NCBI GenBank assembly: GCA_965268275.1
Contig: OZ254168.1
Span: 62,001-126,000 of the forward strand
DNA length: 64,000 bases
Origin: AAA044-D11 sp965268275
GTDB taxonomy: Bacteria > Actinomycetota > Actinomycetes > Nanopelagicales > Nanopelagicaceae
Direction: 5' to 3'
Positions within the stretch are counted from its first letter, which is position 1. Each line of letters starts with the position of its first letter. The notes beneath the pieces were generated by a model that was given only the letters and a program-made list of their open reading frames with translations, was not told the DNA's origin and made no database searches. Below, in pieces: positions 42,599 through 51,475 of this stretch. Made by a program: the position numbers and the translations under genes.

Positions 42599-44224
42599 AT
42601 GGCGGCAAATCTTCGGACCTTAGATATTGATCAGGTCACCAAGATTTCAGATGTGCTCCAGGCATTTGAATCTAGCAATCAAGATTTGCTTCTCGTCGAT
42701 GTGAATTCTGTAGTAACTAAACCGCACCTCGAACTTTTGACTGATTACCCAAGAACGGTAACAACGGCGCTGGTCGCAAAGTTGAAAAATGGCGAAACCA
42801 GAGTAAGCCAAGGGCGAATTTCTGGTGCTACTTCTGGATATCACGAAGTGGGACATGGCAATCACACTTTCCTTGGAATTATTCGTCTTTCGCAATTCCA
42901 GAGAAATGAAATAATTGAGATTCTTTCAAAGATAAAAGACACAAATTATCCTGGAAATGCAATTGATTTAATCCTTGTAGCACTAGTTCGAGCTGCTCTA
43001 GTAGTTGCACCAGCAGAAGTCGCAGGAGCGCCATTTATTAGAAGTGCTGATGCTAATGAACGCACCACAACTCAGAATCAAATTGCAGTGCTTAATGATG
43101 CCCGCTTGCGCTTGAAACTGGCGAACCGTGGCAATGATGGCTTTTATTCTGTATTTTTCCTTCGGAAAATTTCTAAGCTATTTACTTGGTTAGCTGTCCG
43201 TCTCAAAATGACGCCAAATCAAGTCACCCTGATTTCATTCGGAATTGGATTGTTATCTGCGTATGAATTTAGCAAGGGAAGTTTCTGGGCAATTTTTGCC
43301 GGAGCAGTCTTACTTCAACTGAGCATTATCATCGACTGTGTCGATGGTGAACTAGCTAGGTATACCCGCCAATTTTCACAATTAGGCGCTTGGTTAGATG
43401 CAATCACTGATCGAATAAAAGAATACTTAGTTTTCTTTGCACTTGCCTATGGTGCTGCAAAAAATGGACACGATCTTTGGATCCCCGCAATGGGAATGAT
43501 GTTGTTCCAAACATTTAGGCACTTATCTGACTATAACTTTGCGCGGATAAATAAAATTAGAAGTTCTTACCTTGCGCCACTAGATTTCAACTTAAAGAAT
43601 GATGGATATATCTCTGTAGAACGTGAAAAGAAAACCCGCCTGGAATACTGGTCAAAGAAGGCAGTGCAATTCCCTATTGGCGAACGTTGGCTAGTTATAA
43701 GCGCCACTTCGGTAATCGGTGGTGCCAAATTTACTTTCACCGCCATGCCAATTCTTTCACTGATATCTATCGCTCTTGTATTTCGGGGAAGGGTTAAAAA
43801 GAGTTTAACTTGGCCAAAAGAGCGCGTTAACAAAGATTTGATCGATGATCAGATTGATTCATTCAATAGTAAAGGTTCGACTAATCGCTTCGATTGGTTA
43901 ATGCCATCCATTCTTCGACTTCTTGAGGGTGCGATTCTCATTCAACTTGCTGTTACTACAGATCTAGATAGGTCCGTTATTTTCTTACTTTTACTTGCAA
44001 TTCTTTTCAGCCATTACGACAATATGTATCGAGCACTTCAAGGTGAGAAAAAACCAGCTTGGTTATCTATTGCAGGCGGTTTCATTTTTGGTCGCCTATT
44101 CATAATTGCGCTATGGATTTGGCTTGGCTGGTCACTAACAATTCTGGTTTATTACTTCAGCATTCTATTCTTTATCGTTTCTTCAGTTCAGTGGGTTCTT
44201 AGTCGAAAAGCAAAGGTTGAGTAA
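42599..44224 (+). CDS. CDP-alcohol phosphotransferase with extra N-terminal domain
   Basis: 541 residues. The CDP-alcohol motif is complete at ~250-275: DGELAR, eight residues, GAWLDAITD. Seven or more membrane helices follow in the C-terminal 360 residues. The N-terminal ~170 residues (DLLLVDVNSVVTKPHLELL...) resemble the layout of archaeal inositol-phosphate cytidylyltransferase/DIPP synthase fusions but lack the GxGTR nucleotide signature, so they look like a degenerate nucleotidyltransferase domain. It would move a phospho-alcohol from CDP to a lipid or polyol. TAGATT lies 7 bases before the ATG. Confidence 0.82.
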   Translation: MAANLRTLDIDQVTKISDVLQAFESSNQDLLLVDVNSVVTKPHLELLTDYPRTVTTALVAKLKNGETRVSQGRISGATSGYHEVGHGNHTFLGIIRLSQFQRNEIIEILSKIKDTNYPGNAIDLILVALVRAALVVAPAEVAGAPFIRSADANERTTTQNQIAVLNDARLRLKLANRGNDGFYSVFFLRKISKLFTWLAVRLKMTPNQVTLISFGIGLLSAYEFSKGSFWAIFAGAVLLQLSIIIDCVDGELARYTRQFSQLGAWLDAITDRIKEYLVFFALAYGAAKNGHDLWIPAMGMMLFQTFRHLSDYNFARINKIRSSYLAPLDFNLKNDGYISVEREKKTRLEYWSKKAVQFPIGERWLVISATSVIGGAKFTFTAMPILSLISIALVFRGRVKKSLTWPKERVNKDLIDDQIDSFNSKGSTNRFDWLMPSILRLLEGAILIQLAVTTDLDRSVIFLLLLAILFSHYDNMYRALQGEKKPAWLSIAGGFIFGRLFIIALWIWLGWSLTILVYYFSILFFIVSSVQWVLSRKAKVE

Positions 44225-44227
44225 TTC

Positions 44228-45001
44228 ATGACTACTCGTCCAAGTCGACCAACAATCAAGGAGATTCGTGAAGTTTCACAACCAGCTTCTGTTACTGGAA
44301 GATCTACATCAGAACATTGGGTTGCAGATCTTTATCAGCGAAGAATTTCACCATATCTAACCCAAATTTTTTTAAGGACCCCAATCACGGCTAATGGTGT
44401 TACTTGGCTTATGATTATTGTTGGTGCATCAATTGGGCCCGCGCTGCTTATCCAAGGTTGGGTCGGCATCGTGTTAGCGCTATTTCTAAGTCACTTACAA
44501 ATGTTGATCGATTGCTGTGATGGCGAAGTTGCAAGATGGCGTGAGACAAAATCTCCGATGGGTATATTCCTAGACAAGCTCGGTCATTATGTAGCTGAAG
44601 GCTTAATTCCAATCTGCTTTGGATTGCGTCTTGCTAATTGGCCAAACGAGCCAATCACAAATTCTATTTTCCCTTATCTTGGCGTTCTTCTTGCCCTCTT
44701 AGTTGTTGTAAACAAGGGACTTAATGATGCGGTTCATGTGGCCCGAGCATTTTCAGGTCTACCAAAAATCCAGGATCAGGCGGGAATTAACCTGCCAGTG
44801 AAAGGGATTCTCCGGAAAATTCGTAAAGTATTCAACTTTATTCCGGCACAACGGATGTTTCACTCAATTGAATTCACTATGTATGTCGCGATTTTTGGAG
44901 TATTCACCCAATCCTTGGAGATCGCACTCGGAATTTCATTGTTCGTAACAATTGGTCATATCGCAGCAATCGTATCTTCAGCTAAATTAAGGAATAATTA
45001 A
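44228..45001 (+). CDS. Second CDP-alcohol phosphotransferase, catalytic Asp replaced by His
   Basis: 257 residues, six membrane helices. Motif DGEVAR, eight residues, GIFLDKLGH: the last Asp of the consensus D-G-x2-A-R-x8-G-x3-D-x3-D, the proposed catalytic base, is His. The other acids are intact. It may use another base or be specialised; I recall similar LGH variants in actinobacterial genomes but cannot check. Three bases after the first phosphotransferase. Confidence 0.82.
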   Translation: MTTRPSRPTIKEIREVSQPASVTGRSTSEHWVADLYQRRISPYLTQIFLRTPITANGVTWLMIIVGASIGPALLIQGWVGIVLALFLSHLQMLIDCCDGEVARWRETKSPMGIFLDKLGHYVAEGLIPICFGLRLANWPNEPITNSIFPYLGVLLALLVVVNKGLNDAVHVARAFSGLPKIQDQAGINLPVKGILRKIRKVFNFIPAQRMFHSIEFTMYVAIFGVFTQSLEIALGISLFVTIGHIAAIVSSAKLRNN

Positions 45002-45004
45002 CCC

Positions 45005-45775
45005 GTGCGCACAATGTTTAGGCATTTCAAGGATTCGCTACTGCAGCTATTTCCGACCACAAAATTTCGAATAATTTTGATTGTTCTTGTGCTGACCGCC
45101 GCTTTTATATCAGTTTCTGAATTAGCGGTCGCTAAGTTGTTTACCCAAATAATTTTGCATGAAGGTGAGCTTTCAACAACTGAAATAATTTTGTATGTTC
45201 TGGGTTTCTTTATATTCTTTGGTGGAACAAGAGCAGGTCACTATTTTCAGCGGATCTATCGAGTTAATGTCTTTGAAAAAGCCTTTAGCGCATCAGAGAA
45301 GAAAGTCCAACGCAACAAAGAGAATTGGCGCTGGGCACAGGCTTTCGAGTTAACAACTTTGCTTAGCATCTTCACTCAAATGGGTGTAATCATTTTCTTT
45401 TTCACTTTTTTGAATTGGAAATTTGGTCTCCTAAATATTGTTGTCGTTGCATTAGTCCTACAAGTTTTAGGAAGAATCTACGGAAAACAAGTGAAGTCAC
45501 AACGCGGTTTCGTTAAAGCAAAGGAACGCAAGGAGCACATCTCAAGTGCAATTAAGATCAGAACTCGAATTCGTTCTGGAGAAACCGGAATCTTGCTCTC
45601 TGGGTTAGCTATGTTGATTCTTTTCGGTGCATTGATAGCTCTAAGTTTCACTGGAGAAATTAGCCCGTCAAACACAATTGTTCTCTTCTTTGGCCTTCGG
45701 ATGCAAAATTCAGGCCTTTCAAATATTTCAAGTGGGCTAATGAGATTTGCAAGGGCGCGAACTCACAGTGAATAA
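45005..45775 (+). CDS. ABC-exporter-type membrane domain without ATPase
   Basis: 256 residues, six hydrophobic segments (about 20-45, 60-80, 115-135, 140-160, 195-220 and 225-240). It resembles the membrane half of type IV ABC exporters and stops, at SSGLMRFARARTHSE, about where a nucleotide-binding domain would begin. No ATPase gene is adjacent. It could be a degraded exporter or a repurposed membrane protein. GTG start; overlaps the following glycosyltransferase by 8 bases. Confidence 0.6.
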   Translation: MRTMFRHFKDSLLQLFPTTKFRIILIVLVLTAAFISVSELAVAKLFTQIILHEGELSTTEIILYVLGFFIFFGGTRAGHYFQRIYRVNVFEKAFSASEKKVQRNKENWRWAQAFELTTLLSIFTQMGVIIFFFTFLNWKFGLLNIVVVALVLQVLGRIYGKQVKSQRGFVKAKERKEHISSAIKIRTRIRSGETGILLSGLAMLILFGALIALSFTGEISPSNTIVLFFGLRMQNSGLSNISSGLMRFARARTHSE

Positions 45776-46520
45776 GCTCTTGCCTTTAACAATCGGCTAT
45801 TCCACCTTAGCCAATAGGGCGAAGAACATAAAATTTTTAACTTCAGTAAATAACTTAGTCATAGTTCAAAATCCAGATTCATCACTACTTCCAAGTTTCA
45901 ACGCTGAAGTTAAACTCTTTGAATTAAAGAACAGAGGCGTAGCGAAGAGTCGAAATACCGCGATTGATAAGGCAGATACCGAGTATCTGCTCTTTGGTGA
46001 TGATGATATTGAATTTAATGAAATAGGAGTCACCGCAGCTGTAAATTACTTCAATTCGAATCCAGGGATTTCGATTCTATTGATGCAGGCTGTAGATGAC
46101 ACTGGGAAACTTCGAAAGAGTTACCCGACTAAATCGCATCAGCTTAAGTTAACTAATTCTGCCAAGGCTGCTACCTATGAAATGATGATAAGAGTTTCTG
46201 ACATCAAAGGTGCTGGGATCAAATTTGATGAAAATTTTGGTGCTGGTGCCACAAATTATCTGGGCGATGAATACATCTTCATTGCAGATGCACTTAGGTC
46301 AGGGTTAAAAGGACAGTTTGAACCGATTGTGATTGCAACTCACCCTACTGAAAGCTCAGGAAGTCTTCGGAATTCAACAACAGATCGAAGGGCCCGCGCA
46401 AAGATATTTTCTCGGGTATTTGGAATCTGGGCACCACTCATGCGCACGCTCTTTGTCGCAAAACCACCTTCAAAGAAATTTGGATTCGTAAATTCCCTGC
46501 TCTTCATCATTGGCAAATGA
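45768..46520 (+). CDS. Family-2-like glycosyltransferase
   Basis: About 250 residues, GT-A fold. KNRGVAKSRNTAIDKADTEYLLFGDDDIEF gives the donor-binding DxD, and FDENFGAGATNYLGDEYIF is the acceptor-side acid segment. It would add a sugar from a nucleotide donor to a lipid or polymer. GTG 45768 (overlapping the previous stop) is chosen; TTG 45747 is an alternative. Confidence 0.8.
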   Translation: MNKLLPLTIGYSTLANRAKNIKFLTSVNNLVIVQNPDSSLLPSFNAEVKLFELKNRGVAKSRNTAIDKADTEYLLFGDDDIEFNEIGVTAAVNYFNSNPGISILLMQAVDDTGKLRKSYPTKSHQLKLTNSAKAATYEMMIRVSDIKGAGIKFDENFGAGATNYLGDEYIFIADALRSGLKGQFEPIVIATHPTESSGSLRNSTTDRRARAKIFSRVFGIWAPLMRTLFVAKPPSKKFGFVNSLLFIIGK

Positions 46521-47191
46521 AGATATACGCACATCGCGGTTCTTCCGGCAATAATCCGGAGATGACGAGATTGGCCTACGAAGTTGCAATCAAAGAAGGA
46601 GCAGATGGTTTTGAATGTGATGTGAGGCTATCGAGAGATAGTGAAATTGTCTGCATTCATGACGCTACGACAAAACGAATTGCGGGAATGAAACTAAGGG
46701 TCTCGCGAAGTAGTTTGAAAGAACTCCAAAGAGTCTATGAGTTAATAACTTTGAATGAACTATTGGATTTAGCCATTTATGCTAAAAAGGATTTACTTAT
46801 TGAGACCAAACACCCAAATATCTTTGGGGGACGGATCGAACACAAAGTTGTCGAACTACTAAAATCAAAAGCTGCTCAGATTAAGGGTGCTGGAATAGAA
46901 GTGATAGTGATGTCCTTCTCAAGTTTTGCTATTGGGAGAGTTAAATCGAAGTGGGAATTCTGTAAAGTTACGAAGTATTACTTATCGGCAAGATTTTCTA
47001 AGAGAGAAGTTTTAGCTTTGAACATTGGTTTAGTTGCGAAATACCCAACGCTTGTGAAGAAATTGCAGGATCGAGGAAGCAGAATATTCATCTGGACCGT
47101 TAATGAAAAAAGTGAATTTGAAATCTGTAAGGCACTCAAGGTTGATGGCATGATCACCAATTTTCCAGAGAGCGCCCGAAGCTATGGATAA
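46517..47191 (+). CDS. Glycerophosphodiester phosphodiesterase
   Basis: 224 residues. AHRGSSGNNPEMT (His-Arg and Glu), FECDVRLSRDSEIVCIHD (Glu/Asp metal ligands and the second catalytic His) and LIETKHPN are GDPD hallmarks. It hydrolyses glycerophosphodiesters or similar phosphodiester bonds, fitting a phosphodiester-polymer locus. No signal peptide, so cytoplasmic. ATGA overlap with the glycosyltransferase. Confidence 0.9.
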   Translation: MKIYAHRGSSGNNPEMTRLAYEVAIKEGADGFECDVRLSRDSEIVCIHDATTKRIAGMKLRVSRSSLKELQRVYELITLNELLDLAIYAKKDLLIETKHPNIFGGRIEHKVVELLKSKAAQIKGAGIEVIVMSFSSFAIGRVKSKWEFCKVTKYYLSARFSKREVLALNIGLVAKYPTLVKKLQDRGSRIFIWTVNEKSEFEICKALKVDGMITNFPESARSYG

Positions 47192-47834
47192 AGAAACTTC
47201 GGATTTTTATTTCTGGGGCGCGGGGTATTTATTACTAGTCTGCGCAATTCTTACATTGGCATCAAGCAAAACTGCCGATGTTCAGATTCAAGTTGCTCCA
47301 AAGGTCCTTAAGCCTCTTCTCTGCTTTAACACTGAGAGCAGTGAATTACGAACAAGTGACTCCGAAATCGGTTGTATTGCACCTGAAGAATCTTTAGGCA
47401 CAACTCCAATTTTCCATTCAGATATCAGGCCAACGCAATTAGATCGAACCTTCGAAGTTAGATTTTTGGCAGCACAAGCTGCAGCTAAAGCTGTGGGATT
47501 CAACATCCGAATAACCTCGGGATTCCGATCACAAGAATTGCAAGAAAGATTATTTAAGGATGCAGTCAAGAAGTATGGAAGTGAGAGCGAAGCATCGAAA
47601 TGGGTTTTACCAAGAGAAATATCAAACCACCCATGGGGAACTGCGATTGACGTTAATTATCCGGGAGACCGAACCGCCGTTAAATGGTTAGAAGAGAATG
47701 GTTCAACTTTTGGTTTGTGTCGAGTTTATGAAAACGAATGGTGGCATTTCGAGCCGGTAATCGCACCAGGTGAATCTTGTCCACCAATGATGGCGAACGC
47801 CCTAGAAAGTCTGCCGCCAGCGAAAACTAAATAG
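47184..47834 (+). CDS. VanY/M15-type D-alanyl-D-alanine carboxypeptidase
   Basis: 216 residues. An N-terminal membrane anchor (residues ~10-28) exports the domain. SGFRSQELQ, the zinc-binding NHPWGTAIDVNY (H..G.A.D) and NEWWHFEP complete the M15 zinc site. It trims D-Ala from muropeptides. Overlaps GDPD by 8 bases and the convergent manA by 8 bases. Confidence 0.9.
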   Translation: MDKETSDFYFWGAGYLLLVCAILTLASSKTADVQIQVAPKVLKPLLCFNTESSELRTSDSEIGCIAPEESLGTTPIFHSDIRPTQLDRTFEVRFLAAQAAAKAVGFNIRITSGFRSQELQERLFKDAVKKYGSESEASKWVLPREISNHPWGTAIDVNYPGDRTAVKWLEENGSTFGLCRVYENEWWHFEPVIAPGESCPPMMANALESLPPAKTK

Positions 47835-48852
47835 CTAGCGATGCATCTTTTGCGAGTGGTGGGCGACAAACAACTCCGCTTGCACCAGTCAAAGTCCAAC
47901 TTCCTGCACTATGTGGAATCAGAATCGCATCACCTTTAACAGCGTCAATCGGTGAATGATTTTCAAAAGCAATGCTTCCATTACCTTCTAAAACCAACAT
48001 GATGCTAAATCCGGCTGCGACCTTGCTGTTATTTCCGGCAAGATAATCGGCACGAAAATATGGATCGGCAACCGCAGTAAATACGGATTGATCAGAATCG
48101 CTAAATAAACGGTTAGAGAAAACCAATTTTTCGGCTTCAGCTTTTTCAATTGGGGTATAGCGCAGTGCATCTAATACGGTGTCGAAACCTAAACCAAGAT
48201 GGCCATCTTTAACGCCATCAACTGCGAAGTCATTCCATTCGAGTAGTGCTGATAGATCAGTTGGCTCTTGAAGTTCTAGAACGAAAATACCGGCACCAAT
48301 GGCATGCGGAGTTCCTGCGGGCACGAATACGGTATCGCCAGCTTTAACTTCAAACTTTTGAAGTGAAGCTAGTAAGCCATCTGAATCTCTGGCATCAACC
48401 ATTTTAGAAACTTGTGACTTTGCCATTTCCTTACCAAAACCTAGCCCAACACTTGCACCAGCGGGCGCCTCCAGAATAATCCAAGCTTCAGTCTTTCCAT
48501 GCTTAAGTGACAAATGTTCTTTAGCAAACTTACGATTTGGATGGTAATGAACTGGAAGTCTTTGATCTGGATCAAGTAGCTTCATTAATAATTCTGTGCT
48601 TGCACCAAAAGTATTCAAATGTTCAGCGCCAAGCCATTGCTCGGGATTAGCAATAACTGAATCACGTAAATAACTTCCATCGACGAGTGTTGACAGTCCC
48701 ATAGTTTTCTCGCCAAAACGAGTTGTCATTGAACCGATCCACTCTTCAGGTCGCATAGGTCCACCTGGGCCATTGCGAAGCGCGCCGATGCGGTACCCAC
48801 CCTTGTAGAAGTGATCAAATTGATTGGATGCGAGTTTCTGAGGAGTAATCAT
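47827..48852 (-). CDS. manA: Mannose-6-phosphate isomerase, class I
   Basis: 341 residues; fructose-6-P to mannose-6-P, feeding mannose glycans. LPVHYHPNRKFAKEHLSLKHGKTEAW has the zinc ligands, and VFVPAGTPHAIGAGIFVLELQEPTD is the class I signature. ATG 48852 is chosen; a GTG at 48888 would extend it into the MFS gene. It follows the MFS gene on the same strand. Confidence 0.88.
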   Translation of the reverse strand: MITPQKLASNQFDHFYKGGYRIGALRNGPGGPMRPEEWIGSMTTRFGEKTMGLSTLVDGSYLRDSVIANPEQWLGAEHLNTFGASTELLMKLLDPDQRLPVHYHPNRKFAKEHLSLKHGKTEAWIILEAPAGASVGLGFGKEMAKSQVSKMVDARDSDGLLASLQKFEVKAGDTVFVPAGTPHAIGAGIFVLELQEPTDLSALLEWNDFAVDGVKDGHLGLGFDTVLDALRYTPIEKAEAEKLVFSNRLFSDSDQSVFTAVADPYFRADYLAGNNSKVAAGFSIMLVLEGNGSIAFENHSPIDAVKGDAILIPHSAGSWTLTGASGVVCRPPLAKDASLAI

Positions 48853-48865
48853 GGAATGCAATTTA

Positions 48866-50026
48866 CTATGACAATACTTTTTTTGCACTTAATCCAAAGA
48901 TTATTGCCAATACAGCAGGCAGCAGCATCGCCCAGCGCAGCGTTACGATTTCTGAAATGAAACCGATTAACGGTGGCCCAATTACGAAACCAAAGTATGC
49001 AACGCCGGTTACTAAGGCAACACCTTCTGCGGCAGAAACTTGCCCTGGATATTTCTCATTTGCCAGGGTTCCGGTTGCACTAATCATCATCGGGATAACA
49101 GTTGAAATACCGATTCCAAATAAGAACCAGCCGATAATTACGCCGTAGATATTTCCTGCAAATAGACCAGCTGTTAATCCGGTTCCTGCAATAAACCCGG
49201 ACCAGGTAAGTAGTTTTACTACGCCAAACTTATGAGCAAGAAAATCTCCGGACAATCTTCCGATAACCATTGTGGCCGAGAAGAAGACATATGGAAGTGC
49301 TGACATCAGCGCGGATGCTTCATAAGCGTCACGTGCTAAGACTCCGCCCCAATCACTTGCGGCTCCCTCACCAAGCGCACCGCAAAGACCGAGTAAACCT
49401 AAAATCAAGAATCTGCGAGGAGTTTTTCGTTTCTTATGTTTCTCGATTACATGTTGATCAGCTGCCGCAGGTAAGAACCAATTACGAGTAAAGATCGCGA
49501 CTAGAAAGATAAATCCGCCAACAATAAATGTATGAATTTGAATCGAAATATTGAAACTAGCTAAAAGACCACCAATTACGCCACCCAATAAACCGCCAAT
49601 TGACCACATTGCGTGAAAAGTGCTCATCACACGCTTCCCGGCTTTATTCTCTAAAGCTGCTGCATGTGCATTTATCGAAAGATCGTGAATTGAAGAGAGA
49701 ACTCCATAGATGAATAGTGAGAAGAGAAACCAAGGAAGATTGAAAAGTAAACCGACAAATGGAACTGCAAGAGCAAGAGTGAATGCAGAGAACTTTGCTA
49801 CGGGCCCACTGCCATATTTTGCGGCAGCTTTGCTAGTTGGGCGAAGAGCTGCCAGCACCCCAATTGATGCACAGAATAGCGCGGCTCCGAGGACCCCATT
49901 AGAAATCTCAAGTTCAGACTTGTAATCTGGAATTCTAGAAACGAAATTTCCAACTGAGAATCCATTGATAAGAAATGCAATTAAAACCGCGAATCTAGCC
50001 TTTCGAAATTCATCATTCGCGAACAT
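48866..50026 (-). CDS. MFS transporter
   Basis: 386 residues, 12 membrane helices, resembling the FucP/YbjJ-like group. The conserved loop after helix 2 reads LRPTSKAAAKYGSG. Substrate unknown; its place before manA hints at a sugar. ATG 50026 has TAAGAT 6 bases upstream. Divergent from the NCS1 permease with only 36 bases between. Confidence 0.87.
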   Translation of the reverse strand: MFANDEFRKARFAVLIAFLINGFSVGNFVSRIPDYKSELEISNGVLGAALFCASIGVLAALRPTSKAAAKYGSGPVAKFSAFTLALAVPFVGLLFNLPWFLFSLFIYGVLSSIHDLSINAHAAALENKAGKRVMSTFHAMWSIGGLLGGVIGGLLASFNISIQIHTFIVGGFIFLVAIFTRNWFLPAAADQHVIEKHKKRKTPRRFLILGLLGLCGALGEGAASDWGGVLARDAYEASALMSALPYVFFSATMVIGRLSGDFLAHKFGVVKLLTWSGFIAGTGLTAGLFAGNIYGVIIGWFLFGIGISTVIPMMISATGTLANEKYPGQVSAAEGVALVTGVAYFGFVIGPPLIGFISEIVTLRWAMLLPAVLAIIFGLSAKKVLS

Positions 50027-50032
50027 CTGCCA

Positions 50033-50038
50033 ATCTTA
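50033..50038 (-). promoter_or_regulatory. Putative leaderless -10 (MFS transporter)
   Basis: TAAGAT on the minus strand, 6 bases before ATG 50026. Confidence 0.5.
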
Positions 50039-50049
50039 GCCATTACCTC

Positions 50050-50055
50050 TACTCT
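50050..50055 (+). promoter_or_regulatory. Putative leaderless -10 (NCS1 permease)
   Basis: TACTCT, 7 bases before ATG 50063. Confidence 0.45.
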
Positions 50056-50062
50056 TAGCCCC

Positions 50063-51475
50063 ATGCTAGAAATTAATGGCACCAACTTCATTGCAGAAAA
50101 TGAGCGAAGCGGATCAGCGCGCTCACTATTTTGGCCATGGGCCGCTGCAAATGTTTCGTTGTTGGCACTTTCTTACGGATCCTTTTTTCTTGGCTTTGGA
50201 ATTTCTTTTTGGCAGGCAACATTTGCAGCAATAATTGGAACGATTGCCTCATTCTTCCTAGTCGGAATAAGTTCTTTAGCTGGTAAGCGAGCAAATGCTC
50301 CGACTATGACGATTTCGCGCGCGGCCTTTGGCGTAAAAGGAAATGTGGTCCCTGGCTTACTCTCTTATTTAATTTTTGTTGGATGGGAGACTGTCCTGGT
50401 TTCACTAGCAACACTGGCAACTGAAACTGTCCTAACTCGAGTCGGAAATATCGAACCAAATATCTCCCGAATCATTGGGTTTTCACTCGCAGCAGGCCTA
50501 ACCATTATTGGCGGAGTTCTTGGCTTCAAAGTAATTATGCGAATTCAAAAAGTTTTAACTACTTTAACAATCGCCTTAACCGTTGGTTACATTGCTTTGA
50601 CTGCACACCTGATTAATTGGGATTCAGTATCAGCAATTCCTAGCGGCAATATTCAAGCTTTCTTAGGCGCGCTTATTTTCGCAATTACCGGAATTGGTCT
50701 TGGTTGGGTTAACTGCGCCGCAGATTATTCGCGTTATTTGCCACGCACTGTTTCAAGCAGAGGCGTTGTTGGCTGGACAGTTTTTGGTGCGTCAATAGTT
50801 CCGATTACATTAGTTATTTATGGCTCAATGCTGGCAGGAAGTAGCAAAGACCTGGCTGACAAAATTGGGATGGATCCAATCGGTGCACTTACAACGCTAG
50901 TTCCAACTTGGTATTTAATTCCCTTTGCTGCAGTCGCAATTCTGGGATTAATTGGTGGTGCGATTCTCGATCTATATTCATCTGGTCTGGCACTAATTTC
51001 GGTCGGAGTTCCAGTAAAGCGACATGTTGCAGCATCGATTGATGCAGTAATCATGGCTCTTGGAACAATTTATATTGTTTGGATAGCGAAAGATTTCTTT
51101 GGACCATTCCAAGGGTTTCTAATAACACTTGGAGTCCCAATTGCAGTTTGGTCTGCAATCTTTGTTGCCGATGTCTTTATGCGTAGGCTAGATTTCAAAG
51201 AAGAAGATTTATTCAACCCTAAAGGTATTTATGGTGCGTGGAATCTGCGGTCACTTTCACTAGTTGCAGTCGGCGCGATTGTTGGTTGGGGATTTGTTAC
51301 AAACACATTTGCGGGCTGGCTTTCTTGGCAGGGATATTTCATGGGGCTAATTGGTGGTAAAGATGGAGCCTGGGCATATTCAAATGTCGGAGTAATTTTT
51401 GCGTTAGCAATTGGCTTTTTCGGCCACATTCTCTTATCTAGAAAAGTTATAGCAAGACAAGAAAATCGAAATTAA
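50063..51475 (+). CDS. NCS1-family cytosine/purine permease
   Basis: 470 residues, 12 helices. MTISRAAFGVKGNVVPGLLSYLIFVGWETVL is the family's helix 2-3 region and NCAADYSRYLP the helix 6 signature. Probably imports a nucleobase, hydantoin or related ring. TACTCT lies 7 bases before the ATG. Its stop abuts that of guaB1, which also fits nucleobase salvage. Confidence 0.9.
   Translation: MLEINGTNFIAENERSGSARSLFWPWAAANVSLLALSYGSFFLGFGISFWQATFAAIIGTIASFFLVGISSLAGKRANAPTMTISRAAFGVKGNVVPGLLSYLIFVGWETVLVSLATLATETVLTRVGNIEPNISRIIGFSLAAGLTIIGGVLGFKVIMRIQKVLTTLTIALTVGYIALTAHLINWDSVSAIPSGNIQAFLGALIFAITGIGLGWVNCAADYSRYLPRTVSSRGVVGWTVFGASIVPITLVIYGSMLAGSSKDLADKIGMDPIGALTTLVPTWYLIPFAAVAILGLIGGAILDLYSSGLALISVGVPVKRHVAASIDAVIMALGTIYIVWIAKDFFGPFQGFLITLGVPIAVWSAIFVADVFMRRLDFKEEDLFNPKGIYGAWNLRSLSLVAVGAIVGWGFVTNTFAGWLSWQGYFMGLIGGKDGAWAYSNVGVIFALAIGFFGHILLSRKVIARQENRN

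Noticed and set aside
45005..45775. Calling this gene a pseudogene of an ABC exporter
   Set aside because: The frame is intact and overlaps its neighbour in a coupled manner; with no homolog comparison, a truncated functional protein is as likely.
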